Below are positions 23,761 to 34,590 of a DNA stretch of 64,000 bases, one piece after another. The translations under genes were made by a program, and so were the position numbers. Positions within the stretch are counted from its first letter, which is position 1. The number at the start of each line of letters is the position of its first letter. Below the pieces are notes generated by a model that ran no database searches, had not been told where the DNA came from, and was given only the letters and a program-made list of their open reading frames with translations. Source of the stretch: Micropterix aruncella (taxonomy: Eukaryota; Arthropoda; Insecta; Lepidoptera; Micropterigidae); the NCBI GenBank assembly GCA_944548615.1, contig OX155963.1:33201415-33265414 (forward strand), read 5' to 3'.

Positions 23761-24193
23761 AAGAAATTCAGCGATGGTTACTTCTTCAGTCGCAAAAGAA
23801 TTAATATCTTTCTGCAAAAGTTTACTGTTTTTTTTTTTTTTAATTTTATAAAGTAATGTACAAATAAAAAGATATGGACATACATACTGTTATATGTATA
23901 TGCAGAATCGTTAAAAATAAAAATTAGTGTAGAGAAAAAACATAGCTCTATGCATATAAATGTGCTAGCATATCCGAAATGAGGCAAAATCGCACAACCT
24001 AGACCTATGAGGCCTGTATCTGGCTGTGCTGAGTTAACATTTGGTTGTTGACTCGCGAACTGACGCATTTGATTCCTATTTTCAGAGACTTTTTATATCT
24101 AACAAAGGATTTAGTATAACAATGTGTTTTTACACAAATTAAAACTAAAAATAAAAAGAAGAAAAAATCGAAGACTATCGCGGTTGTTTGACA

Positions 24194-24380
24194 TTATAAA
24201 TAGGATAGAAAACGAATTTACCGCGTGAAATTTTTAGGACCCGACGTTTCGGTGACGTTGCAGCCGCCGTTGTCTAGGGTAAACAGTCAGTTTACCCTAG
24301 ACAACGGCGGCTGCAACGTCACCGAAACGTCGGGTCCTACAAATTTCACGCGGTAAATTCGTTTTCTATCCTATTTATAA
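24194..24380. repeat. Penelope 3'-end foldback C (near-perfect palindrome)
   Basis: A 187-bp palindrome with a 5-nt centre (about 24285-24289) and about one mismatch between arms. Each arm carries ttataaataggatagaaaac, the gacgtttcggtgacgttgca core and gccgccgttgtc. This is the same sequence that follows the coding end of the Penelope fragment at 53572-54340, so C is two element 3' ends fused head to head. Confidence 0.85.
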
Positions 24381-24589
24381 GAAGAAAAAATGTATGCAAT
24401 TAAAACTAAACAATTTTTTTTTAGACTTTGCAATATATATAATAAATTTAAGTAGAAAAATAGGTTATAATATATAGTATTATATAAGCAAAGTATTAAC
24501 ACTACATTGTAATATGTAATATGTATGAGAAAATAATGTGTGATATTGCAAAATTTTAGAAATATATGTGTTTTGAATATTCACTCTAT

Positions 24590-24775
24590 AGTAGTAATTA
24601 GATCTTCAGTTTTTGAGCGCACAATGTCTAGGAGCCAGGTTTTCACTTTACTTTTGAAAGTTACATTATTTTTCACTTGTTTCGTGGTTTCACATAATGA
24701 GTTGTAAATTTTCGGGGCGATAAAAAAATATTGTCTTCGGGCAAATGTGCTTTTTACCTTCGGAATGGTGAAATA
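24590..24775 (-). pseudogene. LINE C-terminal fragment
   Basis: On the minus strand it encodes FARRQYFFIAPKIYNSL followed by FKSKVKTWLLDIV, the conserved C-terminal block of Jockey-like ORF2 (compare RQRHYSFIAPRFYNL-type blocks elsewhere in this window). There is no RT core. The AT-rich part to 24420 may be its 3' UTR. Confidence 0.65.
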
Positions 24776-24814
24776 GTGAAATGAAATAATACACTCTACC
24801 TCTCCCTCTCTACT

Positions 24815-24930
24815 ACTTCAGCGATTCCATACTCTGCTGACTATCAGATATACAATAAGAGATTCAGCGATCGTGACCTCTTCAACCTCAGCAGAAATAT
24901 CTTTCTGCAATAGATCTGCGAAAGACTCAC
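24815..24930 (+). pseudogene. LINE scrap related to 23490-23760
   Basis: Shares the actacttcagc-attc-atac block and the following cagatatac, aagagattcagcg and gaaatatctttctgcaa motifs with 23715-23820. No open frame is retained. Confidence 0.5.
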
Positions 24931-25772
24931 TCGAGGATAGGCGCGTCGTATATAATATACGTTTTCTTTTCAATATTTTAAATATCAAAATAGATAGTAC
25001 TTATTCTGTTGGCAGAATCTGTTACTCAATCGTAAATCATAACACCAGCGCTCGAGATTTATTTCAACTACTATACTAATTATGTCAATACTAATTATAG
25101 TCAAAGTATGTACTTTTATACAGCTCTTAGATCGCCGAATGAAATTTTCAAGGTTTGGATATATTTAAGTTATCATCAAATACTATGTGCTTCAAAGAGA
25201 ATAAAAACACGATTCACAACTTCGACTTCATTAGGATTTCTTTATGTGTTTAATATAGTAAAGTATTTTAGTAATTATTATACTGATACATATTGTAATG
25301 AAGGTGATAATTATTATACCGATAATTGTAAGAATATTGTATGTAAGGTAATATTAAATATTATTACATAAATATTATTTATACCTATTTATATTACCCA
25401 AAATTTTTATATTTCAATATTACCTTACATTATTATATTATCAATATTATGCATAATCAAGCTCTTTATTTCATGCAGCATGTTAATTACAAATTTCTAT
25501 AATTAGTCAACTTGTCCGGGCCATTTTAGGACAGGTCTCTCCAAAAATATGCGGCCATGCGGCATAAAAAAAGAAAAAAATAATTTAATTAAAAAGATAA
25601 TAACTTGTAATCGTAAATTTTCAAATAAAAATATAAATAAATAAAATACACCAAATAGTCACTCAAAAATCTAAATAATCAAATAGAATATTCATTTTAT
25701 TTTAACTATGTATAATAATATTATCCGCCCTACCTTTACGAACGTACGTGATACGGCTGCTATATTATATAA
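24931..25772. other. No recognisable gene
   Basis: AT-rich sequence with short frames only, and no family signal. Confidence 0.4.
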
Positions 25773-25832
25773 CTAGCTGACCCGTGCCCACTTCGATGGG
25801 CGGTAAAACTTCTTACTTGTGATGAAATTATG

Positions 25833-27266
25833 TCAAATTCAAATTCAAATTCTTTATTTACAAAAAATCATAGTATTAGTTACAAATGAATTAAACCTAA
25901 CCTAACTGGATCGCACGAGACGTCCGCACTAAGGTAGGCTCAGAATCGTATAATTAAGTAATGCCTAATGCTAAATAAAAAAAATTCGTTGAAGAATGCC
26001 GTGAAAAATAAAATCAAGTAAAGTAAAATTTTAGTAAAAAATAAAATTTCAAATTATCTAAAAAGGTATGTGATAATAATAATAATAATATATAATAATC
26101 ATAAATAATAATAATCATAAATATATGGTAGGTTAATAATATTGTGTTAGGAATGTTAAGTTAGATAGGAATAAAGCAAATTAATTTTTCGGTTTCTTTC
26201 CTTCCCTGGGTGATCAACCAGTGGGTTAGTCTTTTTTTGTTTATATTTATTTTTATATTAATACCTTGAGTATAAATGCCGGGTATATCCTTAGTTTTAT
26301 TGAACAACGACGGTGCCAAGTAAAGAAAATGTCTTTGTGCATGGGAACTATTCAGTTTGGGCTTTATGTGGTTACTATTAGTTATCGCTCGTGTAATAAT
26401 TTTATGGGTTGTGTGCTGGTGCAATTCTTTATGTTTATGATAATAGAGTATTATCGTTTTGGCAAATGTTTGCCGTACGTCAAGAACAGAGAACTCACGA
26501 AAAAGTTGCTCAGACGGGTATCTCAACGGTTTTTTGTTGACAACTCTTAACAGCGCCTTCTGAGCTTTAACAAGTGGATCGAGGTGTGATAGTGCTGCAC
26601 CGCCCCAACCAAGAATCCCATATGATATAATGCTGTGAGCAAGTGCGTAATAGACAACTTTTAGTAATGGTTTCGACATTACGTTACGTAGAAGTTTAAA
26701 TGGATGAATGAGTTTGCGAATTTTAGCCGCTGTGTTGTAGATATGGTAAGACCAGGTCAATCTATCGTCCAAAGTCAAGCCTAGGTATTTAATCGTGCTC
26801 ACCTTGTCTAGATTAGAACAAGCACAGATAGTTGATGGACTGTCCTTACATGAGTGTACTATGAGGGATAGTCCAGCTGTTTGTTGCATTCCCTTGCTTA
26901 TTTTGGAAAACGTCATATATTTTGTTTTTTCTACATTTAGAGATAAAAGGTTACAGTCAAGCCATTCTTTTACCCGTTTGAGACCCATTTGACAGTTTTC
27001 AAACACTCCCTGCCAGGATCTGTCTCTGAAAACTAGGGCAGTGTCATCTGCAAACAAGATGGCTTTCCCCTTACACAGAGGAATCGATGATAGTCCATTT
27101 ATATAAATAAGGAATAGAATTGGACCTAGTACACTACCTTGAGGTACTCCAAATTTGATTCCTGATCTCGAACTAGACGTATCCCTTAGTTGAGTGACTT
27201 GAGATCTACCACAGAGGTAATCCTCAAACCATCGCAAAGACGTACCGTGAATGCCTATTAATTGAA
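25833..27266 (-). mobile_element. 5'-truncated LINE nested in Helitron copy 3
   Basis: A minus-strand LINE with a 3' UTR (26160-25834) ending in a caaattcaaattcaaat-type tail at 25833, inserted within the Helitron's aaattatg-gtgtggttcgg segment. It begins in the middle of the RT palm, as usual for truncated LINE insertions. Confidence 0.8.
26161..27237 (-). CDS. LINE reverse transcriptase, C-terminal 358 aa
   Basis: Uninterrupted frame. It also reads open upstream to the 5' truncation at about 27266 (GIHGTSLRWFEDYL). Visible boxes are KFGVPQGSVLGPILFLIYIN, the catalytic FADD (KAILFADDTALVF), the LD box (IKYLGLTLDDRLTWSYHI), SIISYGILGWGG and the end block HAQRHFLYLAPSLFN. The N-terminal part of RT and the endonuclease are missing, so it cannot be functional despite the clean frame. 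The preserved frame suggests a fairly recent insertion, younger than the Helitron it sits in. Confidence 0.85.
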   Translation of the reverse strand: MRWFEDYLCGRSQVTQLRDTSSSRSGIKFGVPQGSVLGPILFLIYINGLSSIPLCKGKAILFADDTALVFRDRSWQGVFENCQMGLKRVKEWLDCNLLSLNVEKTKYMTFSKISKGMQQTAGLSLIVHSCKDSPSTICACSNLDKVSTIKYLGLTLDDRLTWSYHIYNTAAKIRKLIHPFKLLRNVMSKPLLKVVYYALAHSIISYGILGWGGAALSHLDPLVKAQKALLRVVNKKPLRYPSEQLFREFSVLDVRQTFAKTIILYYHKHKELHQHTTHKIITRAITNSNHIKPKLNSSHAQRHFLYLAPSLFNKTKDIPGIYTQGINIKININKKRLTHWLITQGRKETEKLICFIPI

Positions 27267-28129
27267 GTGTGTGTGGTTCGGTGAGTGTGTGTGGTTCGGT
27301 GAATATGTGTGTGGTTCGGTTACTACTGAGTGCTATGATTTATTTCCTTACTGCTAAAAGAAGGGTTATATTTTTACTGCATATGTATGTATGTATTTGC
27401 ATGCCAATTTGACTATATTACCGTTATTTGTGAGTGTATTCTTGTGAGTGTCTTATTTGTGAGCGTCTTATCTCTTTAACCATATATGCAGTAAAAGGGA
27501 AATTAATTATAAGAAATTTATATACAGTAAAAGGGAAAAGTCTTTTGTTTTAAACACTTGAGACGATAAATTTACCTATTTTGATATAAATTAATTATCG
27601 TTGATAATATGACCAATAAACATGATCTAACGATTTAAATTATTTTTTAATACAAAAAACTACTTTTTGTGACTTAAATATAAAAGTTAAACATATGCTG
27701 TCGCTGACTTTTTTGTAGGCATTATCAAGTTCAACAACTTTTCTCTAGAACTTAATCATATGTCTGTCATCGTTAAGGCAGCGTTAGTTAGAAACGTTTT
27801 CGTTCGACCGTTTTTTCTCCGACTCACTTTGCAAATCCGACTACCACGAAAAAGTCTCTTCATTTTGCGGATTAATATATAGCCTATGACACTCAGAAAT
27901 AACGTGGCTTTCTATTGGTAAATGAATTTTCAAAATCGGTTCAGCAGATCCAGAGATTACTTCCTACAACCTCACAAACTTTACCTCTTTATAATATTAG
28001 TATAGAAGTGTAGATAACCCAAAGGTAGGGCGGTTAAACATCGTTAAAACTAATTTCTAGTAGAATTTATCTACCTGCAATAGAAGAAGGTAAAGTTCAT
28101 GCAATCCCATGTTAGCACTAGATCACAGG

Positions 28130-28290
28130 GTAGCTACTAAATTACACTGATATCAGAGCGATAGCGGCTTTGACTAAAGTCGGCTTTACACTGTGCATAC
28201 ATTTAAAAAGAAATTCAGAAATATTTCCATGTACATGGGTAGGTATACATACAAAATAAATAATTATCAAAAAAATATTAATAGTCAACT
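28130..28290 (-). repeat. Inverted copy of the 8455-8590 sequence
   Basis: Shares ttgactaaagtcggctttac and a catgtacatgg block with 8455-8590 on the opposite strand. Probably the 3' UTR of the same LINE family. Confidence 0.55.
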
Positions 28291-28805
28291 ACTTTACTTT
28301 TGCTCTTTAGAATCCTGAAGGGGGCCGCTCCGAACTATCTTATAAGTAGGTTCAAACCTCTATCTTCTCACGGCCGCCCTCTGAGATCTGGAAACAACCT
28401 ACTGCTCTCGATCCCTGGTCACAGTAGTGATTTCTTCTCGCACTCCTTCTCCGTACGCGGAACCCGTCTCTGGAATGCTTTACCCGCACCTATAAGGATA
28501 GCACCATTTTGTGTTGCTTTAAACACAGGCTCAAAGAAAACTTGAACCCACGCTCATAAACTTTTCCCTATCCCCCCCCCCCCCCCTCCTTGCGTCCCCT
28601 GCGTCATGATAGGTTAATTATTTGTTTTCTTCTAAAATTTATTGTTTCTTTCTGCTGAATGTAAATGTTTGAATTGCCTTTATACATTTTATTTATTAGT
28701 TTATCTTATTTTTACCGCATATTTCGTTTCACTAGGTTAAGGTTAGCTGTATGATATTGTCTTCAGGCAATAAGCCCGCCTTTTTGATTAAGCAAGTAAA
28801 AGGTT
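28291..28805 (+). pseudogene. LINE C-terminus and 3' UTR
   Basis: A 75-codon remnant (to about 28545): RILKGAAPNYLISRFKPLSS, HGRPLRSGNNLLLSIP, FFSHSFSVRGTRLWNALP. This is the C-terminal block of a CR1/RTE-like LINE ORF. The 3' UTR includes a poly-C run (28571-28587) and a hairpin attgtcttcaggcaat (28756-28771) near the end. Related copies lie at 41303-41855 and, as 3' ends only, at 30800-30935 and 53270-53345. Confidence 0.75.
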
Positions 28806-29579
28806 TTTTTTAATTTTATTACTTTATACTAAAATAATCACATAATACAATAAACAGTATCAAAACCAATAGAATAAAAAATCAATGTATATATATGTAG
28901 ATGGTCAGAAATGTTATGTTAAACATTTTATTCCACATATTAAATATTAATTTTATATTACCATTTTTTTTTAAAATTATATTTCTATAATAATAAGAAA
29001 ATAATAATAATTACATTGAAATGAAATGGCATTATCATAAATTATACCTATTTCCTAGTCGCCAAGTGAGCTATGTACAGCCTCGCTGAATTTTGGTTGG
29101 CTCGTTTGAAGTATGTCGATCTTGTGCGGTCATCAAACGGTACATACTCGCAATGAACCCCTGAAAATCGTCAATCTGTGAAGACTTCGGGTCGGATACG
29201 CAATTATTTGCCTACCTTCATTATGCTGGGCAATATTACAATAATAAAAACGAAGTTCGTAGGAATGCGCACGGCAGAAGTCGGGACGGCAAAAAGGCGG
29301 TATCGCATTATGATTGATATAATCTGCGGTTAAAATTATTAGGTAATTATATATAAATTTTAATTTGTTATTTTTACTGACACAACCGTGGCACTCCAAT
29401 AAGACTCAGGAAGTGAGCTCGCCTTATCACAGGAGTGCCTAGCAAGGCGGGCTCGGTTTCACTTTAATTGGCACATTAGGAATAATTGTATGCACTTTAA
29501 CATATAATTTATGCACAATTTGGCCTGGGCACAGACAGATGTATGCCTAAATTTAGAAGCGTATAACGGTATTTTCTGG
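28806..29579. other. No recognisable gene
   Basis: AT-rich to 29040, then mixed composition. Short frames without family signal. Confidence 0.4.
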
Positions 29580-29665
29580 ATTGTACATTAGGTATATTTC
29601 TTTTGTGCTATTGCGTTTGAATATTTATGTAACGAATAAATAAATAAAATAAATAAAGTTTCAGA
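29580..29665 (+). repeat. LINE/SINE-type AAAT-repeat tail
   Basis: Ends in aacgaataaataaataaaat at about 29632-29652, like a retroposon 3' tail. The body to its left is not recognised. Confidence 0.4.
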
Positions 29666-30182
29666 CGTAGCTAGCGCTGTGACACGAAGGAATTCAAACG
29701 TACGAGAAGACGAACGATTCGCGGTGGTACGAACGATGATATACTTTTGTACTGTACTGATACTGGTAATACGATTTACTGTATGATAAAAATGTTCATT
29801 TACCTAAAAAATACGTAAAATTTACTGGCATTGGTGCAAGTTGCCCATAGTGCAGATTTCGTGGCAAAATCGACAAGTTTGTGCGATTTTATCGCCGCAA
29901 TCACAGAGGTTTGAGGGGATCATAAAGCGCCGTAGAAAAAGGAAAGGCACGTGCGCAAAAGGCGCCTTTCGTTTTACTGCCTGCATTTTTAGTGGAATAT
30001 TTCAGGTCATAAATTCAAAATCCGCGCTCCGGCGACGCCTTTACGATTTGAGCGGAGAGAAACCGGGTGGCTCGCTGCGGCCAAACTGAAATATAAAAGG
30101 ATGTGTTCTTTCAAGTATACAGGACGATAGAATACCAGCAATAAACTGGTATGACTCTTTTAACCCCTCTGTAAGCATGTTT
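29666..30182. other. No recognisable gene
   Basis: Moderately GC-rich in part. The open frame of 82 codons at 29841-30089 has no recognisable domain and is not called. Confidence 0.35.
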
Positions 30183-30762
30183 TATTTATAAATAGGATAG
30201 AAAACGAATTTACTTTTTCGTGGTAGTCGAATTTGCAAAGTAAGTCGGAGAAAAACGGTCGAACGAAAACGGTTCTAACTAACGCTGCCTTAACGATGAG
30301 AGATATGATCAAGTTCTAGAGCTTGATAATGCCTACAAAAAAGTCAGCGACAGCATATGTCTAAATTTTATATTTAAGTCACAAAAAGTAGTATTTTATA
30401 TTTAAAAAATAATTTAAATCGTTAGGTCATATTTATTGGTCATATTATCGACAATTATGAATTCTTACCAAAATAAGTAAATTTATCGTCTCAAGTGTTT
30501 AAACCAAAAGATGTTTTTCCGTTTTACTGCATACAATTTCCCTTTTACTGCATAAATGGTTAAAGAGATAAGCCACTCACAGATAACGGTAATATAGTCA
30601 AATTGGCATGCAAATACATACATACATATGCAGTAAAAATATAACCCTTCTTTTGGCAGGCAGGAAATAAATCATAGCACTCAGCACTAACCGAACCACA
30701 CTCATAATTTCATCACAAGTAAAAAGTTTTACCGCCCAACGAAGTGGGCACGGGTCAGCTAG
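30183..30762 (+). mobile_element. Helitron copy 4, 5' truncated, fused to a Penelope end
   Basis: 30183-30213 is ttataaataggatagaaaac plus gaatttac, the outer end of the second Penelope family. It joins directly to internal Helitron sequence (tttttcgtggtagtcg) at about 30214, which continues to the hairpin GCCCAACGAAGTGGGC and CTAG at 30762, followed by T. The first about 125 bp of the Helitron are missing. Confidence 0.75.
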
Positions 30763-30799
30763 TTTTTTTATACAGAGAATCTTATTGTTTTATAGTATT

Positions 30800-30935
30800 T
30801 ATTTTCACAACGCGCGTGTAATCACTGCACTGTTATTAGGTTAGTTGCACGATATTGCCACGTGGCAATAAGGTCGCATTTTAGTATTTTAAGTTTTCGG
30901 TGCAAATATAGAATTTATTACTACTATTATTTTTA
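30800..30935 (+). repeat. LINE 3' UTR fragment with terminal hairpin
   Basis: Aligns with 41720-41855 and carries the hairpin attgccacgtggcaat at 30854-30869. No coding part. Confidence 0.65.
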
Positions 30936-32685
30936 AAAAAAGGAACCAGAAGAGGTACCTAGGAATTTTATAATAGGAAGAGACTTAATAAAGAAAAAGA
31001 GACCGTTTTTTCAGGTTGCTTTATGTATGTATTGTTATGTTTAGAGAGTGCTGTCCTTATTATGGGATGGATACAGCTGCTTTCACAGATTTGGAAAACA
31101 GATTGGTATATAATTAAATATGTCTAAATCCGAGAAGGTGTCATTATAGGCTCTTAGATTCAAAAAAAAATTGCATTTTGAAAATAATTCGTGTTAGATT
31201 TGGAAATATGGAATAAGGTACAAGTCGTACATAACTTCGCAGGGAAACGGGAATTTTTATATGTTAGAAAGCAATGTAGTGCCGGAAGTTGTTCGGGACA
31301 CATGCAAAGTTGTTGCGAACGCGTTGCCATTTACTAATCATGGAGCATTAGAATGGTGCGGAATGCACTATAGCTGTCAGAGCTTTTGATAGTGTAATTG
31401 CTGCACTAGGATGTCATGGACGTTTCCTATCTGCCCATGCAAATACACCGTGAGTTCGTTATTTTGAAGAAATCGTTTCAGCCTTGAAAAAGGAACCTCC
31501 ATGTGCCCCAGAGAACATTGCAGCTGTCCGTCCGAGTTTCCATCGAGAGGAGCCGTCGTCGCTCCTTTCGACAACGTGCATCTTCGCTAGAGATTGGGCG
31601 ACGAAGCGTACAAAGAAGACTGCACTAATTAAAGAATACCCACAATTTAAAAATATTAACGAGCAGATAACTTTTGCTTATTGTTTACCAATCGCCGCAG
31701 TGATCGTTTGACAGTGTTTCGGTGCATAGATAATTATATTATGATCATAATTTTGAAGTGTTTTTCTATTTTAATTCGTATTAGCGTAATTTAAATTACC
31801 TTTCACTATGTCTTCAAAACGGTAAGTGTTTACAAATAAGTTTGTGATTGAAATTTATTGTACGCACGTTTTTTTATAAATTTATGACTTAGATAGATAA
31901 AGATTATATAGATAGATAGATAATAAAGCCTTTTTCATAATAATACTGTGTTTCTTTAATTTAAAATAAGATACAATCGATAAAATAGTAGCCATATGAG
32001 CGTTAGCCTACCTGCCTATTACTACTGATCGTTAAAATTATACGAATTTTCGGAGCTTTCCTGAAAACTCAGTTTTTTTATATATTTTTCCATGTGTTTT
32101 TTATGCATCAAGGTAATAATACTAAAAAACTACTGTGATACAAGATAAAAAAAGTTTCAGCAACAACTGGGATAATAAAAACATAATGCACGAAATTATG
32201 AAAACATAAATTGCATACTGTATGTACTTGTACCTCTGTCAATAAAAGAGGTTTTTTCTGAGTTTATTCGTGCAAATTACGATTTTCCAAAAAATCTCGC
32301 TTCCATGCGCAAACCTGTAGGTATAATATGTGCTTCTTTAGGTTTCTTCTGTACTGCTGTAATGTAAAGTAATGTTTGTTTTATAACGCTGGAAACACCG
32401 ATAGTAAATTAATAAAACGTCAAACTGTGGAGGCGTGTTTGTTTTACTGAAGGGATAAGAATCTTTATTAATTAGCTTAATGTGCCGCGATCCGCAAGTT
32501 AAGGGTGTCAGGTGTAAACCAATGATAAATTCAATTAATCGAAGAGTAATATTATCGTACTTGCAGGGATAAAGCGACCCGACAAGGAACAGCGCCGAAG
32601 AAAAACAGAAAGTACTCGATTTAACAGGGAATATAGAAGAGTAATAGAAAAATAACTAGGATAAATAACCAACTACTCGTTATCA
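30936..32685. other. No recognisable gene; one shared repeat
   Basis: AT-rich with short frames lacking family signal. A small GATA-type microsatellite lies near 31900-31922. Sequence at about 32330-32480 (agtaaattaataaaacgtca, then ataagaatctttat) recurs in diverged form at 37620-37775 and is an unclassified dispersed repeat. Confidence 0.4.
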
Positions 32686-32914
32686 GACACCATCAGTGGC
32701 GGATCCAGGGGGGGGCTAAGGGGCTGAAGCCCCCCCCAAAACATAAATAAACAAAACTTTCAGATTTGTTACTGAACTGTATATTAAAAATTTGTTAGTT
32801 CAGCTCAAAATTTAGAGACAGCTCCAAAAAATGCTACATATCTAAGTAAAACACCCAGAATCAGCTGATTGAATTTTGCCATACTCTAATTATGAAAAAT
32901 ATAATTAAAAAAAA

Positions 32915-33853
32915 GTGAAAGAAGCAAAATATTACGCTGTACTTGGCGACGAAAAAATAGATGCTAGTTTTACAGAGCAACTGAGTATATGCACCAGGTA
33001 CTTGGATAAACAAAAGAGCACAATACATGAAGAGTTCATGTGCTTTTTATCTGCAGTTGACTTGAGTGGTGCTGCTTTGAGCGATCACATTCTTCAAGAA
33101 TTAAATCGAGCCGGCCTGCAGATTGAGAACTTGAGAGGTCAAGGTTATGATGGAGGTGCCAATATGTCTGGAAAATTGAATGGTGTACAAGCCCGCCTAA
33201 AGCAGGTCCAACCGCTTGCTGTTTACATGCATTATGCAGCACACAAACTAAACTTGGCTATCTTGAAAGCCTGTAGCTTGCCGAGTATTCGCAATATAAT
33301 GGGTGTTGTAGGTAGTGTAACTAATTTTGTGCGAGAGTCAGCAAAAAGGTCGGAACCTATCAAACGAGCTATTCTCGAAAAACACCTGGAGGAGAAAAGA
33401 GTAAAATTAAAGGGCCTCAGTGACACGTGTTGGCTTGAAAGGCATGATGCACTTCTTCAATTTAAAGAGCTGTTTGACTATATTGTACAGTTCCTTGAGG
33501 AAATGGACAGAATATCTCCATCATTATAAAGTGCAGGACTTCTCGTATCAATTCTACGATTCGATTTCGTCTTATCTCTGACAGTAACCGCTGCTGTGTT
33601 TGAAATTACTGTATCACTCTCACGACAACTACAGGCTGTCGCTTTAGACCTCCACCTATGCTACGAGATGGTAGAAACGGTAATAAAAACACTGGAAAGG
33701 TACAAGGATATAACATTTGAAGAAAGTTTTTAAGAGGTGTGTCTTTTTGTAGAACCTCTGGACATTCCAATACAAGTACCTAGAATGGTAAAACGGTCAC
33801 TTCAACTCTCAAATATGGAGGCCTCTGATGTAAAGGAATACTACAGCCAATAA
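32915..33853 (+). pseudogene. hAT transposase remnant
   Basis: About 313 codons in one frame with in-frame stops at 33527-33529 and near 33729-33731. It matches the catalytic core of hAT transposases of the ZMYM/THAP-associated kind: AKYYAVLGDEKIDASFTEQL (first catalytic Asp in GDE), then GQGYDGGANMSGKLNGVQAR with the second Asp, MHYAAHKLNLAI, and LSDTCWLERHDALLQF. The C-terminal dimerisation motif is absent; Helitron sequence begins at about 33857 where it should be. The N-terminal BED-type finger is also absent, so the element is non-autonomous now. Confidence 0.85.
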
Positions 33854-33856
33854 ATA

Positions 33857-34027
33857 AAATAATTTAAATCGTTATGTTATGTTTATTTTTCATATTATCA
33901 ACAATTATGAATTATTATAAAAATAAATAAATGTATCGTCTCCAGTGTTTACAACAAAAGACTTTTCCCTTTTACTGCATAAATAGTTAAAGGATAATAC
34001 GACATAGTTATGGAACCGCGACCATCT
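33857..34027 (+). mobile_element. Helitron array, unit 1 (5' truncated)
   Basis: Starts inside the Helitron (taatttaaatcgtta) and ends with a non-standard 3' segment, ggataatacgacatag then tatggaaccgcgacc, instead of the hairpin and CTAG. Unit 2 has the same unusual ending. A 10-bp tctatactaa is duplicated at the junction with unit 2 (34025-34034). Confidence 0.7.
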
Positions 34028-34034
34028 ATACTAA

Positions 34035-34590
34035 TCTATACTAATATTATAAAGGGGTAAAGTTTGTGACGTTGTAGGAAGTAATCTCTAAATCTACTAT
34101 ACCGATTTTGACAATTCTTTTACCAATAGAAAGCCACGTTATTTGTAAGTGTCATAGGCAATATATTAATCCGAAAAATGAAGACTTTTCATGGTAGTCG
34201 GATTTCCAAAGTAAGTCGGAAAAAACGGTCGAACGTAAATGTTTCTAACTAACGCTGTCTTAACGATGAGAGATATATGATTAAGTTCTAGAGAAAAGTT
34301 GTAGAGCATGATAATGACTACAAAAAAGTCAGCGACAGCATATGTTTAACTTTTATATTTAAGTCACAAAAAGTAGTTTTTCTAATTAAAAAAATAATTT
34401 AAATCATTAGGTCAGGTTTTTATTTCACATTATTATGTATTATTATTCAAATAAATTATAATTATGAATTATTATTAAAATAAATAAATTTATCGTCTCA
34501 AGTGTTTAAAACAAAAGATTTTTCCCTTTTACTGCATAAATAGTTAAAGGATAATACGACATAGGTATGGAACCGCGACCGTGTCGTCTA
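34035..34590 (+). mobile_element. Helitron array, unit 2 (variant 3' end)
   Basis: A complete TCTATACTAATATTATAAAG 5' end at 34035, the standard body, then the variant 3' end (ggaaccgcgacc near 34571-34580) and directly the 5' end of unit 3 at 34591. Confidence 0.75.

Larger units (their letters stand above)
25773..28006 (-). mobile_element. Non-autonomous Helitron, copy 3 (split by a LINE)
   Basis: The CTAG end with hairpin (here gcccacttcgatgggc) is at 25773 and the TCTATAC end at 28006. Only 60 bp of the 3' end lies left of the nested LINE; the rest resumes at about 27267. A ggttcggtga-containing segment is triplicated at 27267-27320 at the right junction. Confidence 0.8.

Noticed and set aside
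31377..31711. Frames of 65-75 codons near 31.5 kb
   Set aside because: Overlapping on both strands, no recognisable family, no splice context.
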